Positions 1 through 7,081 are shown, counted from the first letter of the stretch. The stretch is DNA of 10,087 nt from JAAXKN01 sp050258815 (GCA_050258815.1 JBLMZM010000247.1:1-10087); one strand, 5' to 3'. Numbers and translations: made by a program. Notes: generated from the sequence alone by a model not told the origin.

Positions 1-1531
1 CAACCGAAGCAGCATTTTCAAGAGCGGTTCTCGATACCTTGGTAGGATCGATAACGCCTGCCTTAACCATATTTTCATATGTTTCAGTAGCAGCGTTGAA
101 ACCGTAATCATCCTTGCCTTCGAGTACTTTATTCAGTACAACAGAACCTTCCAGACCTGCATTGTTTACTATCTGTTTGAGCGGTTCCTGGAGAGCTTTC
201 TGTATTATCTTCACACCAGTTGTCTGATCAAGGTTGTCGCCTTCAACACCTTCGAGAGCATTGATAGCTCTTACGAAAGCAACACCGCCGCCAGGTACAA
301 TACCTTCTTCAACGGCTGCACGGGTAGCATGCAGGGCATCTTCAACACGTGCTTTCTTTTCCTTCATTTCAACTTCTGTTGCTGCACCGATCTTAAGAAC
401 TGCAACACCACCGGAAAGTTTTGCAAGTCTTTCCTGTAATTTTTCCTTGTCGTAATCAGAAGTTGTCTTCTCGATCTGAGCCTTTATTTCATTAATTCTC
501 TTCTTGATATCTTCAGTTTTACCGTTACCTTCAACTATTGTAGTATTATCCTTGTCGATAACAACTTTCTTAGCTGTACCCAGGTAAGAAACTGTAGCAT
601 TTTCAAGTTTGAAGCCGCGTTCTTCAGAAATAACCGTACCGGCTGTCAATACTGCAATATCTTCAAGCATTGCTTTTCTTCTGTCACCGAAACCAGGAGC
701 TTTAACAGCTGCGATCTTCAGAGTGCCTCTCAGCTTGTTAACTACCAATGTTGCCAGTGCTTCACCTTCAAGGTCCTCAGCAATGATTAAAAGAGAACGG
801 CCCTGCTGGGCAACTTTTTCAAGGACAGGAAGAAGATCTTTCATTGCTGAAATCTTTTTGTCGTGGATCAGTATATAAGGATCTTCCAGAACAGCTTCCA
901 TTGATTCAGCATCTGTTACAAAATATGGAGAAAGATATCCGCGGTCGAACTGCATACCTTCAACAACTTCAAGTGAAGTATCTGTACCTTTTGCTTCTTC
1001 AACAGTGATAACACCGTCTTTACCAACTTTTTCCATAGCATCAGCAATCAGATCGCCGATTGTCTTGTCGTTGTTAGCTGAAATGCTTCCAACCTGAGCT
1101 ATTTCATTGCGCCCTTCAACATCTTTGCTCATGTTTTTAAGGTACTCAACTACTTTTTCAACTGCCAGGTCAATGCCTCTCTTAAGATCCATTGGATTTG
1201 CACCTGCAGTAACGTTCTTCAAACCTTCGCGGTAAATAGCCTGGGCTAAAACGGTAGCTGTTGTTGTTCCGTCACCGGCAACATCGCTGGTCTTGGAGGC
1301 AACTTCGCGAACCATCTGTGCACCCATGTTTTCAATCGGGTCCTCAAGCTCAATTTCTTTGGCAACACTGACACCGTCTTTTGTTACGGTAGGAGCACCA
1401 AATTTTTTATCCAGTATTACGTTTCTTCCTTTGGGACCTAAAGTAGCTTTAACGGCATTGGCTAATTTATCTACACCTTTTTTTAAGCCGCTTCTTGCTT
1501 CACTGTCAAACACTATTAATTTTGAAGCCAT
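1..1531 (-). CDS. groEL: 60 kDa chaperonin GroEL, C-terminus cut by window edge
   Basis: ATP-driven cytosolic chaperonin that folds non-native proteins inside a double ring capped by GroES. The 510 codons from the ATG at 1531 to the left edge are open, about 93% of the usual ~545 residues; the C-terminal tail lies outside the window. Numbering matches E. coli at the N-terminus. The nucleotide-binding TLGPKGRNV begins at T30, the catalytic aspartate is D52 in TKDGVSVAKE, and GDGTTTATVLA begins at about residue 86. The equatorial signature EEGIVPGGGVA near residue 405 is also present. The start has a clear AGGAGG at 1538-1543, 6 nt upstream. It sits 16 nt behind groES in the usual groES-groEL order and should be co-transcribed from the CIRCE-controlled promoter. 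Nothing abnormal is visible. The identification is essentially certain. Confidence 0.98.
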   Translation of the reverse strand, partial: MASKLIVFDSEARSGLKKGVDKLANAVKATLGPKGRNVILDKKFGAPTVTKDGVSVAKEIELEDPIENMGAQMVREVASKTSDVAGDGTTTATVLAQAIYREGLKNVTAGANPMDLKRGIDLAVEKVVEYLKNMSKDVEGRNEIAQVGSISANNDKTIGDLIADAMEKVGKDGVITVEEAKGTDTSLEVVEGMQFDRGYLSPYFVTDAESMEAVLEDPYILIHDKKISAMKDLLPVLEKVAQQGRSLLIIAEDLEGEALATLVVNKLRGTLKIAAVKAPGFGDRRKAMLEDIAVLTAGTVISEERGFKLENATVSYLGTAKKVVIDKDNTTIVEGNGKTEDIKKRINEIKAQIEKTTSDYDKEKLQERLAKLSGGVAVLKIGAATEVEMKEKKARVEDALHATRAAVEEGIVPGGGVAFVRAINALEGVEGDNLDQTTGVKIIQKALQEPLKQIVNNAGLEGSVVLNKVLEGKDDYGFNAATETYENMVKAGVIDPTKVSRTALENAASV

Positions 1532-1547
1532 TTCTTTCCTCCTTTTT

Positions 1548-1847
1548 TTATTTATTTATAATTCCGAATATGTCGCTCTCGCGCATAATTAAATATTCTT
1601 CACCGTCTATTGAAACTTCTGTGCCTGAATACTTACCATACAATACAGTGTCACCGACTTTTACAGTCATAGCAGATACTTTCCCGTCATCATTTAACTT
1701 TCCGGCGCCAGCTGCAACTACAGTTCCTTCAATAGGCTTTTCTTTTGCAGTATCAGGTAATATGATGCCGCCTTTAGTCTTCTCTTCGGCTTCCATAGGT
1801 TTTACAACTACCCTGTCACCTAAGGGTTGAAATTTGAATTTTGCCAT
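1548..1847 (-). CDS. groES: 10 kDa co-chaperonin GroES
   Basis: Heptameric lid of the GroEL folding chamber. The 99-residue product has the normal family length. It carries the N-terminal core LGDRVVVKP (residues 9-17), the GroEL-contacting mobile loop with KTKGGIILPDTA (about 23-34), the roof-loop region, and the C-terminal strand YLIMRESDIFGII. The ATG at 1845-1847 is preceded by AAGGAGG at 1856-1862, a near-ideal ribosome binding site. It is the first gene of the heat-shock operon; groEL follows after 16 nt. A CIRCE operator and a TTGACA-type promoter lie immediately upstream, so HrcA repression is expected although hrcA is not in the window. Confidence 0.98.
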   Translation of the reverse strand: MAKFKFQPLGDRVVVKPMEAEEKTKGGIILPDTAKEKPIEGTVVAAGAGKLNDDGKVSAMTVKVGDTVLYGKYSGTEVSIDGEEYLIMRESDIFGIINK

Positions 1848-1883
1848 TTTTTAATCCTCCTTAAATTGTTAACTGAAAAAATA

Positions 1884-1910
1884 TTAGCACTCTCGATCGT
1901 TAAGTGCTAA
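1884..1910 (-). promoter_or_regulatory. CIRCE operator (HrcA binding site)
   Basis: The plus strand reads TTAGCACTC, nine spacer bases, then AAGTGCTAA. The CIRCE consensus is TTAGCACTC-N9-GAGTGCTAA, so one base of one half-site differs (A instead of G at 1902) and the spacer length is exact. It lies 37 nt upstream of the groES start and abuts the predicted -10 element. HrcA binding there would block transcription of groES-groEL at normal temperature. The element is nearly diagnostic of a chaperonin operon. Confidence 0.95.
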
Positions 1911-1937
1911 TTTAATAAAGTTTGAAAACGATGTCAA
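1909..1937 (-). promoter_or_regulatory. groES-groEL sigma70-like promoter
   Basis: On the minus strand a perfect -35 hexamer TTGACA (1937-1932) is followed by 17 bases and TAAATT (1914-1909) as -10, matching TATAAT at four of six positions. The -10 overlaps the first two bases of CIRCE, the usual arrangement for HrcA-repressed promoters. The transcription start would fall inside CIRCE. The exact -10 register is uncertain because the region is AT-rich. Confidence 0.7.
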
Positions 1938-1967
1938 TATTTTCCTTAAAAAATCCCGCAATCAGGT

Positions 1968-2006
1968 TTCCGGACTACCGCCAGGGCAGCCGGAATAATC
2001 TTTTTT
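1968..2006 (+). terminator. hairpin plus T-run between divergent genes
   Basis: TTCCGG (1968-1973) pairs with CCGGAA (1990-1995). The inner bases extend this imperfectly (CT with AG, CC with GG, one A.C mismatch) around a small GCCAG loop. A run of six T begins at 2001, five nt after the stem. This has the form of a rho-independent terminator read on the plus strand. No plus-strand gene ends here: groES starts leftward at 1847 and the next gene starts rightward at 2077. It could be a leader attenuator, the end of a short unannotated transcript, or a chance hairpin. Confidence 0.35.
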
Positions 2007-2076
2007 ATTATTTGTCATAATTAAAAAAAAATCCCATTTTTGAATGGTAGTTTTATATTAACACAAAGATTCCTGA

Positions 2077-2856
2077 ATGAAACTGAAAGATGAATTAAGT
2101 GCGCTTACCTCAATCATTAAAACTCTGGATAAAAAAGTTTTAATTATTTTTCTGTCGGTAGGAATTTTACAGACAGTCTCCTGGTACTATACTTCCGGAC
2201 AATTCTACCAGAATAATCTTACTGAAATAGCCGCAGGCAGGACGGATTCTGATCTGAGAAACTACCTTTACTGGTTCGCGGGTGATTTTATACTGCTTTT
2301 TATAATACCTGCGGCCGCAATAAAGGTGATATTCAGGCAGAAAGTGGCAGATTATGGATTCAGGGCGGGGGATAGCGCCCTGGGACTGAAAATTACTGCG
2401 ATTTCCATCGTGCCCATGCTTATTACTGTCTGGTTCATCTCATCTATGCCTTCATTCAGTGAGGCCTATCCGTTGCTCAGCGCTTCAAAGGAAAGCTGGA
2501 ATATTTTTATTTTATTCGAAGCCGCTTTATTATTATATTTGATCGCATGGGAATTTTTATGGCGCGGATATATGCTGTTCGGACTGGAACCCGCTATGGG
2601 GTATTACACCGTGTTGATTCAGATGCTGCCGTTTGTAATTTTACACAACGGGAAACCCGCCCTGGAGACATTCGGGGCAATTCCCGGAGCTATAATACTT
2701 GGATTTCTGGCGCTGAGGACCCGTTCGTTTTTATACGGGGTACTTATCCATTTTACTCTTTTATTTGGAATTGACCTTATTTCAATTCTAAGGTATAGAA
2801 CCGGCGACTATGGAACCGGTTTGCATTCATTATTAAATTTATTGGGAAATTTGTAG
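2077..2856 (+). CDS. CPBP-family (CAAX protease/Rce1-like) membrane protein
   Basis: A 259-residue integral membrane protein with about seven hydrophobic segments (roughly 21-39, 67-88, 105-122, 142-157, 176-190, 199-213, 217-237). The three CPBP motifs can be followed. Motif 1 is WEFLWRG (E159, R163), motif 2 is FVILH (H190), and motif 3 starts at H225 in LIHFTLLFGID. The family contains the intramembrane metalloprotease Rce1 and bacterial relatives used in bacteriocin immunity and maturation; the substrate here is unknown. Motif 1 is normally EExxxR, and the first glutamate is a tryptophan here. I recall a bacterial subfamily with the same W-E-F-x-x-R pattern followed by H-x-GKP, as seen here, so this may be a subfamily trait. 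The ATG lacks a good Shine-Dalgarno sequence. The gene ends 10 nt before pdxJ, and its TAG stop forms part of the pdxJ ribosome site. Confidence 0.85.
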   Translation: MKLKDELSALTSIIKTLDKKVLIIFLSVGILQTVSWYYTSGQFYQNNLTEIAAGRTDSDLRNYLYWFAGDFILLFIIPAAAIKVIFRQKVADYGFRAGDSALGLKITAISIVPMLITVWFISSMPSFSEAYPLLSASKESWNIFILFEAALLLYLIAWEFLWRGYMLFGLEPAMGYYTVLIQMLPFVILHNGKPALETFGAIPGAIILGFLALRTRSFLYGVLIHFTLLFGIDLISILRYRTGDYGTGLHSLLNLLGNL

Positions 2857-2866
2857 GAGGCATAAA

Positions 2867-3583
2867 ATGAGATTCTGTTTAAATGTTGATCATATAGCTA
2901 CTCTGAGAAATGCACGCGGCGAGAATCTGCCAGATCCTGTTACGGTAGCTATGTTTGCTGAACATGCCGGAATTGACGGCATTGTGGTACATCTCCGGGA
3001 AGACCGGCGGCATATTAACGAGCGCGATCTGAGACTCCTGAGGGAAATGGTAACAACGAAGCTGGACCTGGAAATGGCAGCTGTCCCCGAAATAATCAAA
3101 ATTGCCTGTGACGTTCAGCCGGAACTGGCTACGCTTGTACCGGAGAAACGCCAGGAACTGACTACAGAAGGCGGCCTGAACGTAATCGATAACATCGAAC
3201 AGATTTCTTCTGCAATACAGCAGCTGCACAGCGCAAATATTGCGGTATCCCTTTTTATTGAGCCCGATATCGACCAGATAAACGCCGCCGCGGAAATAAG
3301 TACTGATATGATTGAAATCCATACAGGCCACTATGCCAATGCAGCAACAGAAGATGAGCAGCTTGATGAGCTGGAGAGGATCAGGCTCGCAGCCAGGCAC
3401 GCAAAAAAACTGGGCCTGGGCGTAAATGCAGGTCACGGGCTCAACTACGTTAATATAAAACAGTTCATTGAAATTAAGGATATTGACGAATTAAGTATCG
3501 GTCACGCCGTCATCGCCAGGGCCGTTGTGGTTGGAATTAAAGAAGCTATTCAGGAAATGAAAAAATTAATTGACGCTAAATAA
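2867..3583 (+). CDS. pdxJ: Pyridoxine 5'-phosphate synthase PdxJ
   Basis: Cytosolic TIM-barrel enzyme that condenses 3-amino-2-oxopropyl phosphate with 1-deoxy-D-xylulose 5-phosphate to give pyridoxine 5'-phosphate, the ring-closing step of DXP-dependent vitamin B6 synthesis. At 238 residues it is full length. Visible signatures are LNVDHIATLRNARG at 5-18, VHLREDRRHI at 41-50, LEMAA at 68-72, IHTGHYA at 151-157, GVNAGHGLNY at 185-194 and the phosphate-binding SIGHAVIARAVVVG at 210-223. H42, E69 and H190 correspond to E. coli H45, E72 and H193 with a constant offset of three. The start is set by GGAGG overlapping the stop of the upstream gene. The downstream gene begins 1 nt after this stop, so all three genes are probably one operon. 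No other pdx gene is present in the window. Confidence 0.97.
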   Translation: MRFCLNVDHIATLRNARGENLPDPVTVAMFAEHAGIDGIVVHLREDRRHINERDLRLLREMVTTKLDLEMAAVPEIIKIACDVQPELATLVPEKRQELTTEGGLNVIDNIEQISSAIQQLHSANIAVSLFIEPDIDQINAAAEISTDMIEIHTGHYANAATEDEQLDELERIRLAARHAKKLGLGVNAGHGLNYVNIKQFIEIKDIDELSIGHAVIARAVVVGIKEAIQEMKKLIDAK

Positions 3584-3584
3584 A

Positions 3585-4364
3585 ATGGACCCACTAAAGA
3601 GAAAACTCAACTATCATTACCGGTTCTTTGATAAAAAGATGATTTCTCCGGATCCGCTTGAATTTTTACATAAATATCATGACCCAAGGGATATTGAAGC
3701 AATCGGCCTGATTGCTTCGGTATTCGCCTACGGCAGAGTGGCACAGATCATTTCCACACTCCAGAAAGTCAGTCAGCTGATGGAATTCGAACCTTATAAT
3801 TTCATACTCAGCTATGACCCCGCAAAAGACTCAGCTGTTTTTAGCGATCTGAAGCACAGGTTCTATACGCCCGACGACATATCACTACTGTTCCGGATAC
3901 TGCACCGCGTGTACACGAACTACTCCTCATTAAAAGAATTGTTCCTTTTGTACTATTTCCGCGAGGAGGATAACCTAAAGGAATCGGTGTCTTTTTTTGG
4001 GCGTAACCTGCTGAACCTTGCCGGCTGCAGGGAAGAAAAGCTGCCTGCGGGATTAAAGTTCATGTTTCCTGATCCCATGCTGGGAAGCGCCTGCAAGAGG
4101 ATGAACCTTTTTCTGCGGTGGATGGTCAGGCACGACGACCTGGATTTCGGTCTCTGGTGTGAAATACCAAGGAGCAAGCTGGTCATACCGGTTGATACTC
4201 ACGTGGCAAGGATTTGCACTGAGCTTAAACTTACAAAAAGAAAGAACGTATCATGGCTGATGGCAGAGGAAATTACGCACAACCTGAGGAAGTATGATCC
4301 TGAAGATCCTGTAAAGTATGATTTTGCCATTTGCCATATCGGAATGAGGAACATGAAATTCTGA
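3585..4364 (+). CDS. TIGR02757 / DUF2400 family protein of unknown function
   Basis: A 259-residue soluble protein recognised by the TIGR02757 signatures. These are a YHDPRDIEAIGLIASVFAYGRV stretch near the N-terminus (about 30-52), CKRMNLFLRWMVR (about 170-182), IPVDTHVARI (201-210) and DPVKYDFA (241-248) at the C-terminal end. No biochemical role is established for the family as far as I know. The VDTHV-x-R segment resembles the HhH-GPD DNA glycosylase motif that carries the catalytic aspartate in endonuclease III (VDTHIFR). A distant relation to that fold is plausible but is my inference, and no clear helix-hairpin-helix or iron-sulfur cysteine loop is visible. I chose the ATG at 3585, 1 nt after the pdxJ stop. 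An in-frame TTG at 3570 would overlap pdxJ by 14 nt and add five residues. Neither start has a strong ribosome site, so translational coupling to pdxJ is likely. Confidence 0.85.
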   Translation: MDPLKRKLNYHYRFFDKKMISPDPLEFLHKYHDPRDIEAIGLIASVFAYGRVAQIISTLQKVSQLMEFEPYNFILSYDPAKDSAVFSDLKHRFYTPDDISLLFRILHRVYTNYSSLKELFLLYYFREEDNLKESVSFFGRNLLNLAGCREEKLPAGLKFMFPDPMLGSACKRMNLFLRWMVRHDDLDFGLWCEIPRSKLVIPVDTHVARICTELKLTKRKNVSWLMAEEITHNLRKYDPEDPVKYDFAICHIGMRNMKF

Positions 4365-4442
4365 CAGTATGCTTTTGGGGATCGTAAAAAAAGTTTGAAT
4401 TCGGGTTGAAAAACGGATATTAAATGCGATTTATTGTTTTTT

Positions 4443-4522
4443 GGCAATCATTTGTTATTTTTCATTTTTAATTGCCTTCATAGTTGACCCCATTGTAAAA
4501 CATACTTATATTGGAGGGCAAT
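4443..4522. repeat. three GGCAAT/ATTGCC hexamers around the OPT promoter
   Basis: GGCAAT occurs at 4443-4448, its inverse ATTGCC at 4471-4476 and GGCAAT again at 4517-4522. The last two frame the predicted -35/-10 elements, and the third copy overlaps the expected transcription start. AATTGCC and GGCAATT form a 7-bp inverted repeat. The placement suits an operator for a dimeric regulator, but no regulator gene is nearby and the hexamers are short. Confidence 0.35.
4484..4512 (+). promoter_or_regulatory. sigma70-like promoter of the OPT transporter gene
   Basis: TTGACC (4484-4489), a 17-base spacer and TATATT (4507-4512) match five of six positions in each consensus hexamer with optimal spacing. 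The predicted start near 4518-4520 would give a leader of about 50 nt before the ATG at 4569, which has AGGAG at 4559-4563. The rest of the 204-nt gap upstream (4365-4483) is AT-rich and shows no clear terminator for the preceding operon. Confidence 0.7.
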
Positions 4523-4568
4523 TTTTTAGTTCTACAATAGTTATTCTTATCAGTTAATAGGAGCGAAA

Positions 4569-6590
4569 ATGTCTGAACAAAAGAAGTTTGTGCCTTTTGT
4601 ATCTCCTGAGACCAACATGGCGGAATTTACTGTACGTGCCCTGGTTATAGGACTCGTAATGTCTGTCGTATTAGGAGCTGCAAATGCCTATTTAGGGTTA
4701 AAGGCTGGCATGACTATAGCCGCCACCTATCCGGCTGCCGTAATAGGTATGGCTCTATTGAAAATTATGAAAGGCTCGATTTTAGAAGAAAATTTTGCCA
4801 GAACTGTAGGCTCAATTGGCGAATCAGTTGCTGCAGGTGCAATATTTACAATCCCTGCTTTTTTAATTGCCGGTGTTTGGACAGAGTTTTATTCAGTCCG
4901 GCATTATCTTGAAGCAACTGCAATTATGTTCGTTGGTGGTGTGGTTGGTATTCTTTTCGTTACCATTCTGCGCCGCGTCATGGTTGAAGATGCAGACCTG
5001 CCTTTCCCGGAATCTGTTGCAGCTTCGGAAATCCACAAAGCCGGACGCTCAGGAAAGAGCGGAGCAAAATTCCTATTCTGGGCCATGGGTTTAGGTGCTT
5101 TGATACAGGCATTAAAGCAATTTCAGGTTTTTGCAGCCAGCTGGGAAAAATTTATTCCCTTTGCAGGTAAAAAGATAGCATTTGGAAACGGTGCTGAAGT
5201 TCCTGCAAGCGGCGGTGCTTTGCTTTCAACACCAGGCGTAAGTCCTGCATATATGGGCGTTGGTTATATTATCGGTCCCCAGCTTGCCGCACTGAACTTT
5301 ACAGGCGGTCTGCTTGCATGGGGCCTCTTTGTTCCGCTTCTTTTATACTTCCTGGGTCCTGAACTTGCAGCTTCACTTCAGACCAAGGGTGTTGATATAA
5401 ACGCTGAAGGAACATGGATCGCAATGGCTACTCACGTCTGGAGAACAATCGTAAGACCAATCGCCATCGGCGGTATGCTCATGAGCGCAGCTTATACCTT
5501 GTTCAAAATGCGTAAGAGTCTGGGCGCCGGTCTTTCAAGGGCAGTTACAGACGTAAGACGTGCTGCTGCCGGATCGCATACTGAAGACCGTACTCAGAAA
5601 GACCTTAATTTCAAATGGGTTTTTATCGGTCTTACACTTGCCTCAATCGCAACGTTTTTTATTTACTATTATTTCTCACAGGATATTGTTGCTGCTATCG
5701 TTGCTACTGTTGTAATGATAATCGCAGGATTCTTTTTTGCTGCTGTTTCAGGTTATCTTGTCGGCCTTATCGGTTCTAGCAACAACCCGATCAGCGGTTT
5801 AACGATTTCCACACTTATTGTTGCAGCTATTCTTATGGTTGCCCTTGGTGTTAAGGGAATGCCTGGTATTGCAGCCGTTCTCGGCGTTGCAGCAGTTATT
5901 TGCGTTGCAGCAGCCGTCGCAGGTGAAATGCTTCAGGACTTAAAGGTAGGGCATATCTTAGGCGGTACTCCATGGAAGATGCAGATAGGTGATATGTTTG
6001 GCATTCTGCTTTCTTCAGCTGTAATGTTCTTCCCGCTGCTTATTTTGCACCAGGGTGATATCAATACGGGTGGAACAGGCCTTGGCGGCCAGGCTTATCC
6101 TGCTCCTCAGGCGAGTCTGATGGCTATCCTTGCCAAGGGAATCGTTGGCGGAGATATGGCATGGCCACTCATCATAGTCGGTATCCTGATGGCAATCGGA
6201 TTTATTCTTCTGAAGGTAAAGAGCCCGATGCTCGTTTGCGTGGGTATGTACCTTCCGCTTGAAACATCTTTTGCAATTTTTATTGGCGGCCTCATCAGAG
6301 GCATTCTCGATAAGCTTGCTGCCCGCCGTAAATTCAATGGTGCCCAGACAGCACGCATGGAAAACAACGGTGTACTGCTTGCCTCGGGTTTAATTGCAGG
6401 TGAAGCTCTTGTTGGTTTGCTCTTTGCATTCTTTGCAGTAGTTGATATCCCTGTCCCGGTTGTATTCCAGCATCCTACTTTCCTTGTCAGCTTGCTGGTA
6501 TTTGTTGTGATCGGATACATACTCGTCCGTACGCCGTTAAATAATGCCGGCAGTCCGGATGAACCAGCACCACCTTCGGCAATGTTTTAA
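4569..6590 (+). CDS. OPT-family oligopeptide transporter
   Basis: A 673-residue polytopic inner-membrane protein of the oligopeptide transporter superfamily, bacterial TIGR00733-like branch. Signatures are NAYLGLKAGMTIAATYPAAV (39-58), EENFARTVGSIGESVAAGAIF (73-93), LPFPESVAASEIHKAG (144-159), SSNNPISGLTIST (403-415), and AGEMLQDLKVGHILGGTPWK (451-470). Many hydrophobic segments alternate with short loops across the length, consistent with the ~16 helices of the family. Known OPT members carry peptides or metal-chelate and siderophore complexes, usually with protons. The substrate is not readable from sequence. The nearby dipeptidase and MFSD1-like transporter favour peptides, which is inference from context. 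It has its own promoter and is closed by a 12-bp terminator, so it is probably transcribed alone. Length is normal and nothing is broken. Confidence 0.93.
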   Translation: MSEQKKFVPFVSPETNMAEFTVRALVIGLVMSVVLGAANAYLGLKAGMTIAATYPAAVIGMALLKIMKGSILEENFARTVGSIGESVAAGAIFTIPAFLIAGVWTEFYSVRHYLEATAIMFVGGVVGILFVTILRRVMVEDADLPFPESVAASEIHKAGRSGKSGAKFLFWAMGLGALIQALKQFQVFAASWEKFIPFAGKKIAFGNGAEVPASGGALLSTPGVSPAYMGVGYIIGPQLAALNFTGGLLAWGLFVPLLLYFLGPELAASLQTKGVDINAEGTWIAMATHVWRTIVRPIAIGGMLMSAAYTLFKMRKSLGAGLSRAVTDVRRAAAGSHTEDRTQKDLNFKWVFIGLTLASIATFFIYYYFSQDIVAAIVATVVMIIAGFFFAAVSGYLVGLIGSSNNPISGLTISTLIVAAILMVALGVKGMPGIAAVLGVAAVICVAAAVAGEMLQDLKVGHILGGTPWKMQIGDMFGILLSSAVMFFPLLILHQGDINTGGTGLGGQAYPAPQASLMAILAKGIVGGDMAWPLIIVGILMAIGFILLKVKSPMLVCVGMYLPLETSFAIFIGGLIRGILDKLAARRKFNGAQTARMENNGVLLASGLIAGEALVGLLFAFFAVVDIPVPVVFQHPTFLVSLLVFVVIGYILVRTPLNNAGSPDEPAPPSAMF

Positions 6591-6603
6591 TATGATTTGA
6601 TTT

Positions 6604-6642
6604 CAACGTCCGGGACCTTAACACTCCCGGACGTTGTTGTTT
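6604..6642 (+). terminator. strong intrinsic terminator after the OPT gene
   Basis: CAACGTCCGGGA (6604-6615) and TCCCGGACGTTG (6625-6636) form a perfect 12-bp stem with a 9-nt loop, 13 nt after the OPT stop. The following TTGTTTATAT is T-rich but not a pure T-run, so termination may be incomplete. It separates the OPT gene from the downstream PqqD-like/pepD pair. Confidence 0.85.
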
Positions 6643-6696
6643 ATATAAATAATTACAAGTGCAATATTCATTCATTAGCATACGATATTAATACCA

Positions 6697-7080
6697 ATGC
6701 CTCTTAGCTTTAAGGAACGCAAAAAAATCCTCAAAAATGCCAATTATCTGGACCTTACTCCATTTCACGTTTACAAAGACGAAGTGGATGAGAAAGGTCT
6801 GGTGACAGTGCTAGTACCTAAATTTACAAACCGCATACTTGCCAAATTTCTGATGCCCAGATTGAAATCTTCACATTTTAAGATTAAATTGGATGAAATT
6901 GGTTCTGAAACATGGAAGCAGATTGATGGGAAGAAAAATGTTGCTTCGATTGCCGGAAATTTGACTGCAATATTAGGAGAGAAGGTTCAGCCCGTACACG
7001 AACGGCTTACAAAGTTTTTAACTAGTCTTTATATGGAAGGATATATTTCTTTCAACGAAATTAAAAAAGAAGGAGAATAA
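6697..7080 (+). CDS. small PqqD-like protein, no radical-SAM partner in window
   Basis: A 127-residue soluble protein whose C-terminal two thirds look like the PqqD fold: KLDEIGSETWKQIDGKKNV (64-82), a helix to about 94, and ERLTKFLTSLYMEGYISF (102-119). PqqD and its relatives bind leader or precursor peptides and present them to radical-SAM or other modifying enzymes. No precursor peptide, radical-SAM enzyme or PQQ gene is seen here. An N-terminal extension of about 60 residues, basic and rich in Lys/Arg, precedes the core and has no recognised domain. The ATG lacks a Shine-Dalgarno sequence; a stop lies in frame shortly upstream with no other ATG/GTG/TTG between, so this start is the likely one. 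Its last codons contain the AGGAG site for the dipeptidase gene, which begins 1 nt after the stop, implying co-expression. The fold call is from pattern recognition and the function is unknown. Confidence 0.75.
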   Translation: MPLSFKERKKILKNANYLDLTPFHVYKDEVDEKGLVTVLVPKFTNRILAKFLMPRLKSSHFKIKLDEIGSETWKQIDGKKNVASIAGNLTAILGEKVQPVHERLTKFLTSLYMEGYISFNEIKKEGE

Positions 7081-7081
7081 T

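Noticed and set aside
234..1830. Several plus-strand open frames of 73-111 codons
   Set aside because: All are antisense to groEL and groES, with serine/proline/alanine-rich translations typical of frames opposite conserved coding sequence.
1958..2000. Riboswitch, for example a cobalamin-type leader, upstream of the CPBP-pdxJ operon
   Set aside because: Only one short hairpin is visible, and no conserved riboswitch core sequence or multi-helix junction could be recognised in the leader.
2012..2059. Possible promoter for the CPBP gene (TATATT at 2054-2059, TTGTCA at 2012-2017)
   Set aside because: The two boxes are 36 nt apart and no -35 lies at proper spacing from TATATT. A Bacteroidota-type TTTG/TAnnTTTG pair does not fit either.
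2879..3436. 185-codon open frame on the minus strand
   Set aside because: It lies wholly antisense to pdxJ, which has full family motifs. The translation is cysteine-rich with no recognisable domain and there is no ribosome site.
6107..6520. 137-codon minus-strand open frame
   Set aside because: It is antisense to the 3' end of the OPT gene and has no family resemblance or start signal.
6641..6696. Promoter for the PqqD-like/pepD pair
   Set aside because: The best pair, TTACAA with TAGCAT about 17 nt apart, matches weakly in an AT-rich gap and would place the start almost on the ATG.
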